NCBI RefSeq assembly: GCF_964204645.1
Contig: NC_134025.1
Span: 3,973,001 to 4,037,000, forward strand
DNA: 64,000 nucleotides
Reading direction: 5' to 3'
DNA from: Tubulanus polymorphus
Taxonomy: Eukaryota; Nemertea; Palaeonemertea; Tubulaniformes; Tubulanidae
The translations under genes and the position numbers were made by a program. The notes below the pieces were generated by a model, which was not told the origin of the DNA, did no database searches, and saw nothing but the letters and a program-made list of their open reading frames with translations. Positions 26,601 to 37,371 of this stretch are shown here, piece after piece. Every line of letters starts with the position of its first letter. Within the stretch, counting starts at the first letter, position 1.

Positions 26601-29484
26601 GTTGATTCAGAAAGACAGACACCTCTTCGTAACATATCCTGGAATAGAAATATACATTTACATCTCTCTTCAGTTAACTAATCCTCAGTAAACTAAATAA
26701 AACAACCAATATAGCTGGACTCCATTCGACATACTTACTGTCATTTCAGCACGAGGTAGGTCACCAACTAACTGGGCATCTGGATCCCAGTAAACCGAGA
26801 AATCTTTGAGATCGACAAGTTTATGCATTGTTTCTGATTGATTGTGGTGGACAAAGCTTGGAACCTGCAATTTTATCATACAGTAAAATTTAGCACCAAC
26901 TAAAAATCATTGTAAATACCAAACATTCACAACAAGTCTATGTACACTGACTTACCCAATTGTGATCCGTACTTTGGGCGGAAAGACCCTTAATAACAAT
27001 ACCGCAAGCAAAACTATTACCAGGTATCGTAATATCATCTTCATAGCGCAGATGTACATTATTTATGTTTAACTGAAAAGGATGGAATATATTCAAGATA
27101 AAGAAATTTATTTCATCAGGTTTCATAACTATCGCTATCTTACCTGTAGATTTTCAATTATGTTCGTTCCGAGTGAAGTTGCATAACTAAACCACGAGGT
27201 CCCTTGCTGCACACCTTTATGTTGCATCTAGAACAATATAACAATCGTATATAATACTATATCATATATGATTATTGATTTGAGAGGCACAGTGGCCGAA
27301 TGGTTTAAGCCGCCGATCACTGGTCTCGTCAATCCAGGGTTTATGGATTCAGGGGTTCCAGTGATCTGGTCCATAAAAAAAATAGGAAGAGTGTCCAGAA
27401 ATAGGAAAATTTCATAGAATATATAGGATATCCATCAGAAAATAGGACTTTAATATATGAAGAGAGGATACAACCTGCAGCATCATATTCACAGATGTCT
27501 CCAATGAACTTCAGTAATCTGAAACTAGAAAACAAAATTAATTCATTACATTTTTTCATTTCTTTTTTTGGAAAGAAATATTTCACAATTAACTGATTGA
27601 CAGCAGCAACTCATAATACATCGTAGTGAGGTACCCGGTAAATACAAAAGGTATCACAGTATTACTATTTAAAATCTTATCTACAGTGGAACCTCGTTAT
27701 AAAGAACCCTGATATAACGATTTATCGGTTAACTATAAATATTGTCCCGATTGGTGGATTTATTACAATTATCACCTGATATAACAAACTAGATTTCAGT
27801 CCCATGGAGATTGTTATATCGAGGTTACACTGTATAAACTTACAAACATAATGTCACTGCACACAGCTAGATCACACTAGAGCATCCCTGTGGTGATACT
27901 TGGCAATGTATACCTGAGGCGGACCCAAAAGAATTAGCATTATAATCAAGAAATGTTTGGATGAAAAGAGATTGACTTCTCGACCGCCTCTGGTTATACA
28001 TGATTGTTACCCTCATATAGCCAAAGCCCAGTTGCACTGCAACATGTGACATTTTGAACAAAATCAATGGGCATGTTAGGATATGAAGATTAGAAAAGAA
28101 GTTATATAGCCAGGACTTACCGAACATGAATGCTGCAGGTTCTACCAAACACTCAAAATGGTGTTGCACATCATATGAAAAGATATAAAGAACATTTTTG
28201 TCGATAAAAAGTGGTCGACGAGCTGGAAAATGAGAGAAAATAGGACAAATAGGACTTTTTCATATAAAAATAGGACAAAATAGGACAAGCACTGAAAAAT
28301 AGGAAAAAATAGGAAAATAGGACCACTAGAAGCCCTGTGGATTCAAACCCTGGTGGCGACAGAGTTTCTTGATCGAAGGTTCTTCTCTGGTCTCTCCCTC
28401 GTTGAAAAAAAAAGAAACATCGAACCCGCTTATAATGCCCTGCGTGGCGCTTAGCGGGATGAGTGTTGAAAAAAAAAAATTATTCATTTAAAACAGGATA
28501 TAGGAGGTCCTGGAGGTCCTTACCTGCCATTTACTCTCTAAAGCATCAAGTTGAGCTTTCTTTGACTGTTCTTCTCTTTCCTTCTCTTTTGCTTCATCGT
28601 ACTAGAATATTAAACATCTGACAGTTAAACAGCATCAAAAGGAGACAAAATCTAAGCAAAGTTAATAAATGCTTACCCTATCAGGAGTGACAGGTCCGGC
28701 AACAAGATAGACATTATCTAAAGAGATCACCCACGGTTCGCTCTTAATCTTCCTCACCGGTACTTTCAAAGTAATACGGCCGACATATCCTGAAAATGAG
28801 TTATTTTTCTAAATCCTACCTTCGAACTTAGATCGCATTGAGAACAAATCAACATTCGATATAGATCCATACTTAATTTACTATGACTATTACCGTGAAT
28901 TGCACATATCAATATACATTATAATATATACAACGACAATAATAAGAGATTCACACCATCTTCCAATAAATGATTCACTATCATATACTACGATAGAAAT
29001 CAAATAAATTACTTGCTTGAATGACACAATAACATCATTTGACTTGAAACAACATTGCCATGAAGCGATTCACTTTAAGTGCCATAAGACGGCAGATATT
29101 TGAGTTGATGGTTCTCCCAAAGCTGACTGAGGGGAGTTCATCTTTTAAACCTATGCTGTATGGTAAAGTTAGCGGTTGGAAGATTAGACTTGTTTTTATC
29201 TGATTTTGAAGTATACAAACCTGATTTGACTTGCAATGGTAAGCCTAAATGGTTCAACGCACTTTTCTTCAAAGGTAAGTTTTCTAATTCGAGTGCACCT
29301 GAAAAATGATTCATAACAATTATACTAATTGTTCAACACACTTACTATAGTATACATGCTAATAAGAGTCTCTATAACAAGGCCTACCTTGTAAGATCCC
29401 GATAGAAAGTTGATCAGTATTCAGGTTTTCCAAATACTCGCCGATGTATGTATTCAAAACCCAGGCAGCTATACCTTCCAACAT
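6366..29484 (-). CDS. VPS13D: VPS13D, bridge-type lipid-transfer protein (whole coding span, multi-exon)
   Basis: A giant gene on the minus strand. The ATG is at 29482-29484 and begins [20 protein letters not shown], almost the human VPS13D start. The stop is at 6366-6368, after a last exon at 6366-6437. Checked exons include 29388-29484, 29221-29298, 28677-28789, 28524-28601, 27144-27227, 20239-22027 (the largest, 1789 bp), 16135-16307 and 6366-6437; dozens of others follow the same family alignment. Domain order matches VPS13D: N-terminal chorein, long RBG bridge, UBA, VAB, a QxW lectin-like segment, an ATG2-C-like region and a C-terminal PH-like end. The UBA domain separates VPS13D from VPS13A, B and C. 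The family carries lipids between membranes at organelle contact sites, and VPS13D acts at ER-mitochondria/peroxisome contacts and in mitochondrial clearance. The gene lies head to head with prohibitin 1. No frameshift or internal stop was needed. Exact borders in the middle are not all resolved. Confidence 0.93.
9330..10160 (-). other. VPS13D ricin-type beta-trefoil (QxW) segment
   Basis: Two Q-x-W motifs typical of beta-trefoil lectin repeats are visible: SQLWRM (exon near 9800-10040) and TQTWLF in the same exon near its 3' end. Next comes the conserved block [20 protein letters not shown] (exon near 9360-9540) that joins this region to the end of the VAB part. Human VPS13D carries the same arrangement. 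Whether it binds sugar is unknown. Confidence 0.6.
10400..15360 (-). other. VPS13D VAB (SHR-BD/DUF1162) region
   Basis: The exons in this span align block by block with the Vps13 adaptor-binding domain of VPS13D. Landmarks are [20 protein letters not shown] (near 15050), [13 protein letters not shown] (13600), [14 protein letters not shown] (12900), [15 protein letters not shown]-type text (12780), then [20 protein letters not shown] and [17 protein letters not shown] (12230-12400), [12 protein letters not shown] (10750) and [14 protein letters not shown] (10470). In the family this domain binds adaptors that place the protein on organelles; for VPS13D the mitochondrial GTPase Miro is reported. 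Two introns of roughly 0.5 and 1.3 kb (about 11.4-11.9 and 13.7-15.0 kb) hold nothing I recognise. Confidence 0.85.
16135..16307 (-). other. VPS13D UBA-domain exon
   Basis: A single exon encodes a ubiquitin-associated domain with the usual three-helix pattern: VVKLMNLGF (helix 1 with the M-x-L-G-F loop), [12 protein letters not shown] (helix 2) and [11 protein letters not shown] (helix 3). Acceptor and donor are clean. Among VPS13 paralogues only VPS13D has this domain, and in human it binds ubiquitin chains. The exon continues into SGIEVKS, the start of the next family block. Confidence 0.93.
20239..22027 (-). other. VPS13D largest exon (central RBG bridge and linker)
   Basis: An uninterrupted 1789-bp exon, out of scale with its neighbours (mostly 80-250 bp). 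It aligns with the VPS13D middle: [12 protein letters not shown] matches the hydrophobic groove strand repeats, and [20 protein letters not shown] with the following NLTYSEDLN matches a conserved vertebrate block. Low-complexity Ser/Gln/Glu linkers separate these blocks. It ends at a donor after codons DNKR. Confidence 0.85.
25538..25732 (-). other. VPS13D linker with a possible phospho-FFAT-like motif
   Basis: The encoded text has the VPS13D-specific aromatic run ([10 protein letters not shown]), then an acidic stretch with an aromatic residue and Thr ([11 protein letters not shown]). Human VPS13D has a comparable acidic-aromatic-Thr stretch at the same place, which I recall as its VAP-binding phospho-FFAT motif. 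The motif identity here is inference. Confidence 0.4.
27350..28337. mobile_element. Non-autonomous hAT-like DNA transposon inside the SINE
   Basis: Imperfect terminal inverted repeats: the left end CAGGGGTTCCAGTG (27350-27363) matches the reverse complement of the right end, CAGGGCTTCTAGTG (28324-28337). Both are followed by GTCC and A/T runs of the TAGGAAAA/TAGGACAAAA kind. TGGATTCA stands at 27344-27351 and again at 28338-28345, consistent with a target duplication of 6-8 bp. A CAGGG end and 8-bp duplication suggest the hAT superfamily. The roughly 990 bp interior shows no transposase. Confidence 0.7.
27684..27832. mobile_element. Pogo/Tigger-like MITE inside the hAT-like element
   Basis: The terminal inverted repeats are CAGTGGAACCTCGTTATAA at the left end and CAGTGTAACCTCGATATAA (reverse complement) at the right end. 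TA lies directly outside both ends (27682-27683 and 27833-27834), the usual target duplication of Tc1/mariner/pogo elements. The 149-bp length leaves no room for a gene. Confidence 0.85.
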
Positions 29485-30373
29485 CCTAAAAGCATATGAT
29501 ATACAAAACTTAGAGGAGAATGAGAATGATTCAGTAGTCTTATCTGTTGTTAGGTACCCCTGTCGAAATTTAACAAACAAGACAAAAAATGACAGATGAC
29601 AAGTCATACCGAGGACTCAGTCAGCACATTGGTCATCCTTACAACCGAGACAACAAAATTTACTGTGATGACATGAGATGCAGCAGCAGAGGTCGCGGTG
29701 GAGGGGAACTCTTCAACAGTCAGTCACAACTGACCACACAGCACAGCGCCTCATATCTCTCTTCACCATTGTGTATATGTAACATTCGGATGCAGCAATC
29801 CAGCAATGTACTACACAGATACAGATTTGGATTGGAGAATGGATTGATGTGTGTGGGAGAGCTCCACTCCTCCACCAGGACACACACCGGATTTTAGTTT
29901 ATAGGTTCGCTGGAATATCCTGTAAAGTTTAACTCATATTCTGATGAGGTAAATGAATAAACACTTCTTCATATACGCACCTAATTGAGGTATTTCAGGG
30001 CTTGAGATTTGACAAATTTGGGTTTTTAATCCGTTTCAATCCAGTTTTCGTTCTATCATGTTTTCTGTTTTAAGAATTACTTCCGCCTATGTAATATAAA
30101 AATCTGTAAATTCACAACAACAAACAAACATTGGGCTTCATCCGCTTTATTGACGACATATATGATTACTTTAAATAAGCGCTTAATATTTTGATATGAT
30201 ATTTTGCTTTTAAGTGAATCAAATCTACTTCATAATTGAAACTCATTTAATTCCCTTTTGTACATCATAAAATCTACGTTACACAGCTTATTCACTTCCG
30301 GGTTTGTAAAGACGCCGGTCACCGCGTGTGAAACATTTTTTGGTTACATCATCGAATAATCTAACTATAACAG
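29485..30373. promoter_or_regulatory. Intergenic region between divergent VPS13D and PHB1 starts
   Basis: About 890 bp separate the two start codons, so this should hold both promoters and 5' UTRs. I see no convincing coding exon. A plus-strand open frame at 29589-29897 has no family resemblance and is probably chance. No TATA box could be chosen in this AT-rich sequence. Confidence 0.5.
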
Positions 30374-32416
30374 ATGGCTGCTATCTTCAATACAGTTGGT
30401 AAACTAGGTTTAGGACTTGCTGTTGTCGGCGGCGTGGTTCAATCTGCTCTTTATAACGGTAAGAAAACGATTGACGAATATCCGTGTACCAACTATAACT
30501 AAAAATCAATCAAATCAAAATGTAGTGTCTTCATTGACGACCTTTTTTTCTCAAATGAATAGTCGACGGTGGACACAGAGCCGTTATATTCGATCGATTC
30601 CGAGGAGTGCAACCAAATGTAATCGGTGAAGGAACCCATTTCCTAGTTCCATGGGTTCAAAGACCGATCATCTTTGATTGCCGATCGAGGCCGAGAAACA
30701 TTCCAGTTGTAACTGGTAGCAAAGGTAATTATCCGCTTTATTGTAATTTTCGTTCTTTTTGTGCTCTGTGCACAATGTTACTACTTTTAGAGCGATAAAC
30801 TGAATTATCTACTAAACCATCCAGGGTACCAATATCCTCATTCGCGATAATTTTTTAATTATTTCAGATTTACAGAATGTCAGTATTACGCTTCGTATCC
30901 TGTTCAGACCGAAAATTGACCAATTACCGAAAATTTACATGAATTTGGGAGAAGACTACGACGAAAGAGTTTTACCATCTATTACTAATGAAGTGCTGAA
31001 GGCTATTATAGTATGTATCTATCTACATGTTGGTCTCGCTCTGTGGAAAATTTGGCTCGGTGATTTTAAGAATTTGCAGTAGTTTCAGAAATGACTACCA
31101 CCGCTATTTGAAGAAAGTACCTGCTCTTTATATGACAAAAAATACATGTACTGACTCCCTAAAAGGTCAAAAAAGCTTTCAAAATCAGAATCATTTTCTG
31201 GTTTATTTTCATCAATTACAGTAGAACCCGCTTGATTTGGATTGTTTGCAAGCTAGGAAATTCATCCGATTTATTAGAAATCCTGATAAAACATCATATA
31301 TATTTTGCATGAATTTATGTATTAAATGAACCATAAATGATATCTGGGTTAAACTGGATGAATTGGGAGTTTACCGAGTTTTTATGTCATATTACTCACA
31401 TTTGTGGTAGAAATGACGATACCACAGGTATGCTAGGCTAGTCGGGTCTGAATTTCACACATTTGACGGATGATGATTTTTATTTCAGGCTCAATATGAC
31501 GCCAGTGAATTGATTACTCAAAGAGAACATGTATCTCAGAAAACTCGTGAAGTTTTATGCGATCGTGGAGCTTCATTTGGGCTCATCATGGACGACATTT
31601 CTTTGGTAAGTTTGCTAAGTTTGATGGATGAAGGATGTTTCTGCTGCGAATAATGAAATTTGTTAAGTATAGAAATTGATTTATTTTATTGTAGACTCAT
31701 TTGGCATTCGGAAGAGAATTTACTGCCGCTGTTGAGATGAAACAAGTTGCGCAACAAGAGGCCGAACGCGCTCGATATAATGTTGAAAAAGTATGTATCT
31801 TAGTTAATTAACGGGTCCTCTAAATTAACAAGTCCTCTAAATCGAATTGCCTCTAATTTTGAGAAATTACTCAAAAATAGAATTCCTTGAAACTACTTAA
31901 ATTCGAACAGAGAGTCTTCATTAATTTCAGATTTCAAAGTCAAAGTTTTTCTTTTTTGTGAATATAAAATTCCCTGTCCTGATTAGCTTTATCACCTACA
32001 GACTAAAACTTAGTAAAATGGACCCGATTTCTAATACAAATTACCATAGAACTCAAATCGAAGTTCTATGAAATTCCACATTGTGTTGGGATAATGCGAA
32101 ATACAGTTAAATTCCGATACAGCTAACTTCAGGCATCCAGAATGTTTGATCTTTTTAACACCAGCAGTTCATCATAGTCTGTATGAATTCTTTGTAATTT
32201 CAGGCTGAGCAGCAGAAGCGCGCTGCTATTATAGCGGCTGAAGGTGACTCTAAAGCTGCTGAGCTGTTAGCCAAGGCTCTCGGAGATTCTGGAGATGGTT
32301 TAGTTGAGCTTAGGAAAATTGAAGCGTCTGAAGACATCGCGTATCAATTATCACGTGCACGAGGAGTTGTATATTTACCAACAGGACAGTCGACTCTTCT
32401 CAATCTGCCTCAGTAA
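30374..32416 (+). CDS. PHB1: Prohibitin 1
   Basis: Six exons join exactly in phase: 30374-30458, 30563-30724, 30868-31010, 31489-31605, 31695-31790 and 32204-32416 (stop TAA at 32414-32416). The product has 271 residues; human prohibitin has 272. Visible landmarks are the N-terminal hydrophobic segment ([17 protein letters not shown]), the SPFH core starting [33 protein letters not shown], and the C-terminal coiled coil ([20 protein letters not shown]). The end reads [14 protein letters not shown]. With PHB2 it forms ring complexes in the mitochondrial inner membrane that scaffold proteases and cristae. The ATG at 30374 gives the family start [23 protein letters not shown]2 is not in this window. 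Function and identity are very secure. Confidence 0.98.
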
Positions 32417-33103
32417 TAACCCGGTTTATTCGTGCTAGGAAGCTTTCATTTGCAGTGATAAGAATTTTTTGTTTAGTTCGATAATTTCTCTGTGGCATAA
32501 ATACACTCAACATCATGAGCTAAATAAACAAACTAAAACCTGGGACAAAATGCTGAATATTTCGAAAGATATGAACAAGTGTAGTGTGTGTAACTAATTA
32601 TAATGTATCTGTACATTTGTAGTATCAGTGAATAAATTGTTATATAGTACATTACTGTTTTATTTATAATCTATTTTTATTTATATTGTTGATAGCGAAG
32701 TCCATCCGTAATCGTAATGTGTATCAGTCACGTATTCTGTTTGATTCGTCGGTTTCGACACCGCTATATAGTTTTCATATGTGCATCGAATACGGGTGGC
32801 TCCAACAATATCAAAATCCCAGTTTTCGGAGACGGCTCCGCATAGATTCGGTCCAATGTTCGTCAAGCGACTTTGTTTCAGGTCATGCATAAAATGACTA
32901 CGATCTTTTTCCCTTAACTACATTTATTTAAATTGATGATAGATTACTTCAGAAATCTATAAAATCAATTTGCTTATTTCAAATTTGCACGTTTTCAATA
33001 TACAAAATCGAGTATCACAGAATGAATTTTTCAGTCGGCAGCAACGAGTTGAATATATACAGTGAAACACATTCGAAATTAATTCAGCACATTGGAATGC
33101 GAA
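32417..33103. other. 3' UTRs between convergent PHB1 and ABCG5
   Basis: AT-rich untranslated sequence. Within it, 32681-32890 on the minus strand is an open frame of 69 codons whose GC content is higher than its surroundings and whose stop is followed at once by AATAAA. It has no recognised domain, and I cannot tell an ABCG5 3' UTR from an extra exon. Confidence 0.45.
32631..32681. promoter_or_regulatory. Back-to-back polyadenylation signals of PHB1 (+) and ABCG5 (-)
   Basis: AATAAA at 32631-32636 serves the plus-strand PHB1 transcript. TTTATT at 32659-32664 and again at 32676-32681 reads AATAAA on the minus strand and suits the ABCG5 transcript. Cleavage 10-30 bp past each signal would make the two 3' ends meet or overlap. 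Confidence 0.6.
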
Positions 33104-36064
33104 CTAGTTCAGGTTTGGCACACCTCGGATTTTGTAAGAGAGGATTGCAATTAAACAAAGACCCAACGTCATTCCAATCATACATAAGAAATTTCTGACC
33201 ATGTTGTCCTCGGCATCAGGGTAATACGTCTTCAAATACTGATTTCCATCAAATGGACATGTCGTACCTGTAAAGAATTGGTGGTGATTGCAATCAATAA
33301 ATTTACATATATATCTAAATCTATGCACAACCAAGAAGATCAATGCACAGCCATTAACTGCACTTAGTTTTGCTGGTTTTAGATTATTCAGATTTACTTA
33401 AAACCGGTACTTACCAGTGCCGCATTTAAATTTCAAATCTTTAAATTCATTTACGACAACAATCTCACTGCAGTATTTGTGTATCATCACCCAACTTAAA
33501 TCTTGTAACCCAACAAACATCGATGTAAGTGTTCTGCAATATGAAAATTCGTATCCTGAATTATTCGAAGTTGTAAAATCTCTATGTGTTAATTTATGAG
33601 TATTGTCTAGAAAATCATTATGTCGTTTGTAGAATTGTTCAATTGAACTGAATGAAACTTACTTGATAAATCCGGACGCAATAAGACCAGAAGCTGTAAG
33701 ATATAACATTACAGCTCCACATGCAATTCGGGTATTTTCCACGTAGGCTAATACCGTTAATGTTAAAAGTTCCCCATCTATCATTAAGATGAACACCACT
33801 GCCACGTAAATTCCAAACCGATCTCCAGTTGGATAAAAACCAATACTCCTGCAATGGAAAAGTTGTGATGAGTCGAATGATCATGTTCGTACTTATTGGC
33901 GTTATATGTGATCTATGGTGGAATCAACCTTACAGTTACCTACCAATAAGCTATGCTACAGAACAGAAAAGTGGTTATGAAGTCCATGATCAGTATGAAG
34001 AAAGTAAAGGACATGACGAATGAACTGGCAGAATAAAGACCATCTCTAGATTCCCGGTAAAACAAGTCTCGTAAGACAGGAACTGAAATTCCAAAATAAA
34101 GGCATTTATTCGTAAACCAGGGAAATAATTGGTATCTAATTCATACTCAAAAATCAATTCTTACGTAATGCGATGCACTGATAATTGCCAACAGCCATCG
34201 GTATTTGTACCGCCTCGTACATCAAGCCAATACGATCCTGGACACTGTTCAAATTATGTTTCAAACGACCGATGAACAACAGCAAGAAAACTGAAAACAG
34301 CGTGAACTGAAAGCGCATCAAAAACTCAGGTCGATCTCGGTATAAATTCACCATCAACCTCCTAAAAATGAGATATTTATAATTGCTGACTTAATACAAA
34401 ATAGCTTGAAGAGACATTAGTAAAAAGATAGTGATATACGAACATAGTGAGTCGAAAGGTTTTTGAGATCCAACTTGGTGATTTTCTGCTGTAAGTCAAC
34501 GCGTAGGTGTTCATTATGGCACCGGTAACATCTGTATAATCACCGCAATCACCATCCTCATTGTAGGATTCCTGTAATAAAGCATTCTCTATTCTCCCCA
34601 AGCAACTGTGATAGAGCTCAGACGTTTTGTACTGATTTACAAGATCTGAGACCTTTAACATAGTATTACGTCGTTTGTTGAGATCTCGCCTGTCTATACT
34701 CGCTAGATCCACTGTAAAAATACAAATATTATTTTTGATTGACTTTTTCTACATGCATATCAATAATTTTTCTCAGTGCGTCATTCTACTAACCAAAATG
34801 ATCTAAGGGATTCGCAGTCATCGGACACGGATGACCGATATAAGAGAAATAAGACACCATTTCTGACGCCGGGCCGAAGTACACAAGGTTTCCTAACGAA
34901 AGAATTGTGATGTTATCGAAGAGTTTGAAGATGTCAGATCGTGGCTGGTGAATAGTCAGTAGGACAATTTTATTTTTTCTTGCAAGCGATGCCAACGATT
35001 CAACGAGATGATGAGCTGTGAAACTGTCTAGACCTGAGGTCGGCTCATCCAACAGCACAATCTCTATAAAGTAGAAGACAATTCAAATAAAGTCTATATT
35101 TTTAAGTTATTCTAGTGGTGTACGTACACTGTGAATGAATTACTTGGATCTTGCAAGAGTTGAATAGCAATTGTCACTCGTCTTTTTTCACCCCCGGAAA
35201 GACTGCGATTCATATGTCCACCGATCCGTGAAGTCATCACATGTCGCAAACCCATTTCGTTTATAACTCGCATTACCTACAATTATTTACGCATTTGAAC
35301 AAATTTTATATACTCAAAATAAACATCTTACATACAATTTAAATCTTTTTTTTTCGTGAAATTCGACTCAAGCGATCGTGTATTTTCGTTAGTTCCACGG
35401 GTAGCTGTTTTTTTTCCAATATACCTGTTGTTTAATACTAAATCCGGATATATTCGATGCGAATTTCAAATGAGCAATATATGTCAATGTTTCCTGTACG
35501 GTAAGATTCGGAAGTAACCGATCAGATTGCATGACGTAGGAAGCATGCTCTTGCATTAAGGATTGTGTAACACGGGACTGATTAAAAAACACATCCCCGG
35601 TTAACTCTGCTGACCACGGAGTTCTACGCGATATCACATCTAATAAAGATGTTTTTCCTGAACCTGAAATTAATAGTAGAAAACTAAAGTATAGAATGAA
35701 CTGGCGAGTTTAGAATTTGCTGGGAAATACAAATTGATGTTTTTTCCTTACCTGAGTTACCAAGTATTGCAGTAATCTGACCACTAACTAGGTGCAAGTT
35801 GACTCCATTAAGAACTGTTTTCTTTCGTTCTTCCCTAAAACAAGCGCCCTTGTACCAGGCTCCCACTGTCTCTTTAACAACATAGGTCACTTCTTGCACA
35901 CTGAGAGTGTGATCCCCGGGAGAAGGGTTTTCTGATGTCTGAGTCGCTGCATCACTTCTATCAGCCGGTAAACGCCCGGTTAGTGTCGGAGGAGCCTTCA
36001 CGAAGGATGTTTCGGTAACGCCTTTCTTTTTGCTCGGTGGCAATAGCGGCGATCGTTCATCCAT
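33104..36064 (-). CDS. ABCG5: ABCG5 (sterolin-1) half-transporter
   Basis: Ten exons join in phase: 35752-36064, 35425-35663, 35144-35276, 34794-35063, 34444-34711, 34165-34361, 33944-34082, 33663-33848, 33415-33533 and 33104-33267. The product has 675 residues (human 651). The order is nucleotide-binding domain, then six transmembrane helices. Walker A is GNSGSGKTS, the signature LSGGEKRR, Walker [14 protein letters not shown] and the H-loop LLTIHQPRSD. Specific ABCG5 text includes HKYCSEIVVVNEF in the last extracellular part, QDRIGLMYEAVQ after TM1, and a C-terminal TM with SYKIRG. The human signature is degenerate (STGE), whereas this one is intact. With ABCG8 it forms the plasma-membrane sterol exporter. 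It lies head to head with ABCG8. The ATG at 36062-36064 gives an acidic, Pro-rich N-terminus (MDERSPLLPPSKKK). Confidence 0.93.
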
Positions 36065-37371
36065 TTTTCTTCACATGCGAATAAGTTTTCCTACAAATTC
36101 CCGATTCTTATGAAACGTTTTATTCGTCTGATCGTATTGGCTGCCGGCGATTCATCTGATTGGAAGATCTATTCGTCACTCATCTGCCAATCACGAGATT
36201 CTTGCCTCGAACTATGACTCTTATCAGTTTAATGGTGTATTGACACTAAATTAGTTTCTAAGCCGCGTACTTTATTTTTCTAGTACATATGCACTAAGAT
36301 ATTTATTTTCTTTTATATATCCGGGGAATTCACTTATATACATATGACCGGTTTTCTCAATGTAAAAAAAGCCTTTCGAGACTATTTCGAAATATACCTT
36401 TCAATTATCAAGATTGAAAGTACTATACTACAAATCGGTCTGCTGCCGACAGGTATATTAGCTAAATCACAATAATCAACAATTATTCAGTAATGATTCA
36501 TTATCATGTGATGTTGTATTTTGTCTCCATAATTTGAAGCCTGTGCGATGTATTTGAATATCTATTTATTTGGTTGTTTGATCAATTTTGCGCGAAGATC
36601 GTTTGGTTTATTTCTAGCACGAATATGTTGTTATCGATATCGCATTTATCTTTGAATTTACTATTGAGCTAACAGGACTGGATTCCAGCCAGAACGATCA
36701 GTAATTCAACATTTTCGAACGAAAACAAATTCTAAACTATTTATTTCGGTCAGCAGTTAAGATATTACACTATCTTTTTAAGAAAGCAACTGCGTAAGTT
36801 AGTCCTCAAATTCATTTGCCCCTTTCGACCTTTGACCGCTGATTGAAAAAGTTTATGGAATTTTTTGACAATAATTTGGCCTTGAATAATAAATCTCAGA
36901 TAGAAGAATTGTTCAATTTTGCATCAAATACGAAATTTAAGATACAACGAATGGATTGAAACGCTCTTTCAACTAACACAAGAATCGAACTTTCTTTTTT
37001 CTATCTATCTATTAAGACGAAAAATTAAGGCAAGTTCCGCTCTTTGTTGGAAATCCTATGTTCGATGAAATCAAATCTCGTTGACAATTCAAGCTTCAAA
37101 TGCACTAGCACAATGGCTTCGATTCTTTAACCAGTTTCATCCTGATTTGTGTCTAATAATTGACCAGCCATCTTCATATTGGAGAGGTTCGTTAAAGGGT
37201 TATTTAATATACAATCAACACTTGATAATATCTCGATTACTAAATACCGAATGGTGATCGGAAAATTCAGTGCAGGTGTACTAAAGACTACACCAGTCAA
37301 GTGATAGATAAGAAAAAGGCATTACACACCCAGAATTGACACGGCAAACACGAGTCGCCGACGGTCATCAA
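36065..37371. promoter_or_regulatory. Bidirectional ABCG5/ABCG8 promoter interval
   Basis: A stretch of 1307 bp between the two divergent start codons, with no coding exon that I can support. GATA-type sites lie near both ends: CTTATCAG at 36220-36227 (157 bp from the ABCG5 ATG) and TAGATAAG at 37305-37312 (60 bp from the ABCG8 ATG). Mammalian ABCG5/ABCG8 share a short bidirectional promoter for which GATA, HNF4 and LRH-1 sites are reported. Here only the motif match is seen. The interval is longer than the mammalian one and may contain 5' UTR exons. Confidence 0.6.

Larger units (their letters stand above)
27287..28479 (+). mobile_element. tRNA-derived SINE (Leu/Ser-like head), split by a later insertion
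   Basis: The head reads like a tRNA: GGCACAGTGGCCGAATGG with an A-box (TGGCCGAATGG, 27294-27304). The B-box half, GGATTCAAACCC (28339-28350), lies on the far side of the inserted element. A body of about 120 bp follows and ends in an A-run at about 28469-28479. Without the insertion the SINE would be about 200 bp. It lies antisense to VPS13D inside an intron. Calling the parent tRNA Leu or Ser is a guess from the GGCCGAATGG box. Confidence 0.75.
27144..29484 (-). other. VPS13D N-terminal chorein region (first five exons)
   Basis: Exons 29388-29484, 29221-29298, 28677-28789, 28524-28601 and 27144-27227 join in phase. They encode the cap of the lipid groove: [43 protein letters not shown], then a charged helix with many Lys and Glu, and ending TNIIENLQ. 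The 1.3 kb intron between the last two exons (27228-28523) holds the nested mobile elements. Confidence 0.92.

Noticed and set aside
27285-27400. Functional tRNA gene at the SINE head
   Set aside because: The A-box is good, but the anticodon arm is not tRNA-like, the B-box is interrupted by the transposon, and the A-run tail marks a SINE.
27867-28169. Minus-strand frame inside the hAT-like element, tested as transposase
   Set aside because: It has no hAT dimerisation or catalytic text, and the element is too short for a working transposase.
29589-29897. Plus-strand open frame between VPS13D and PHB1
   Set aside because: It has no recognisable domain, and its position matches the 5' UTR/promoter of the minus-strand VPS13D gene.
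31225-31400. Second pogo-like MITE in a PHB1 intron (CAGTAGAACCCGCTTGA)
   Set aside because: Only one end resembles a pogo terminus, and I could not find the matching inverted end or TA duplication.
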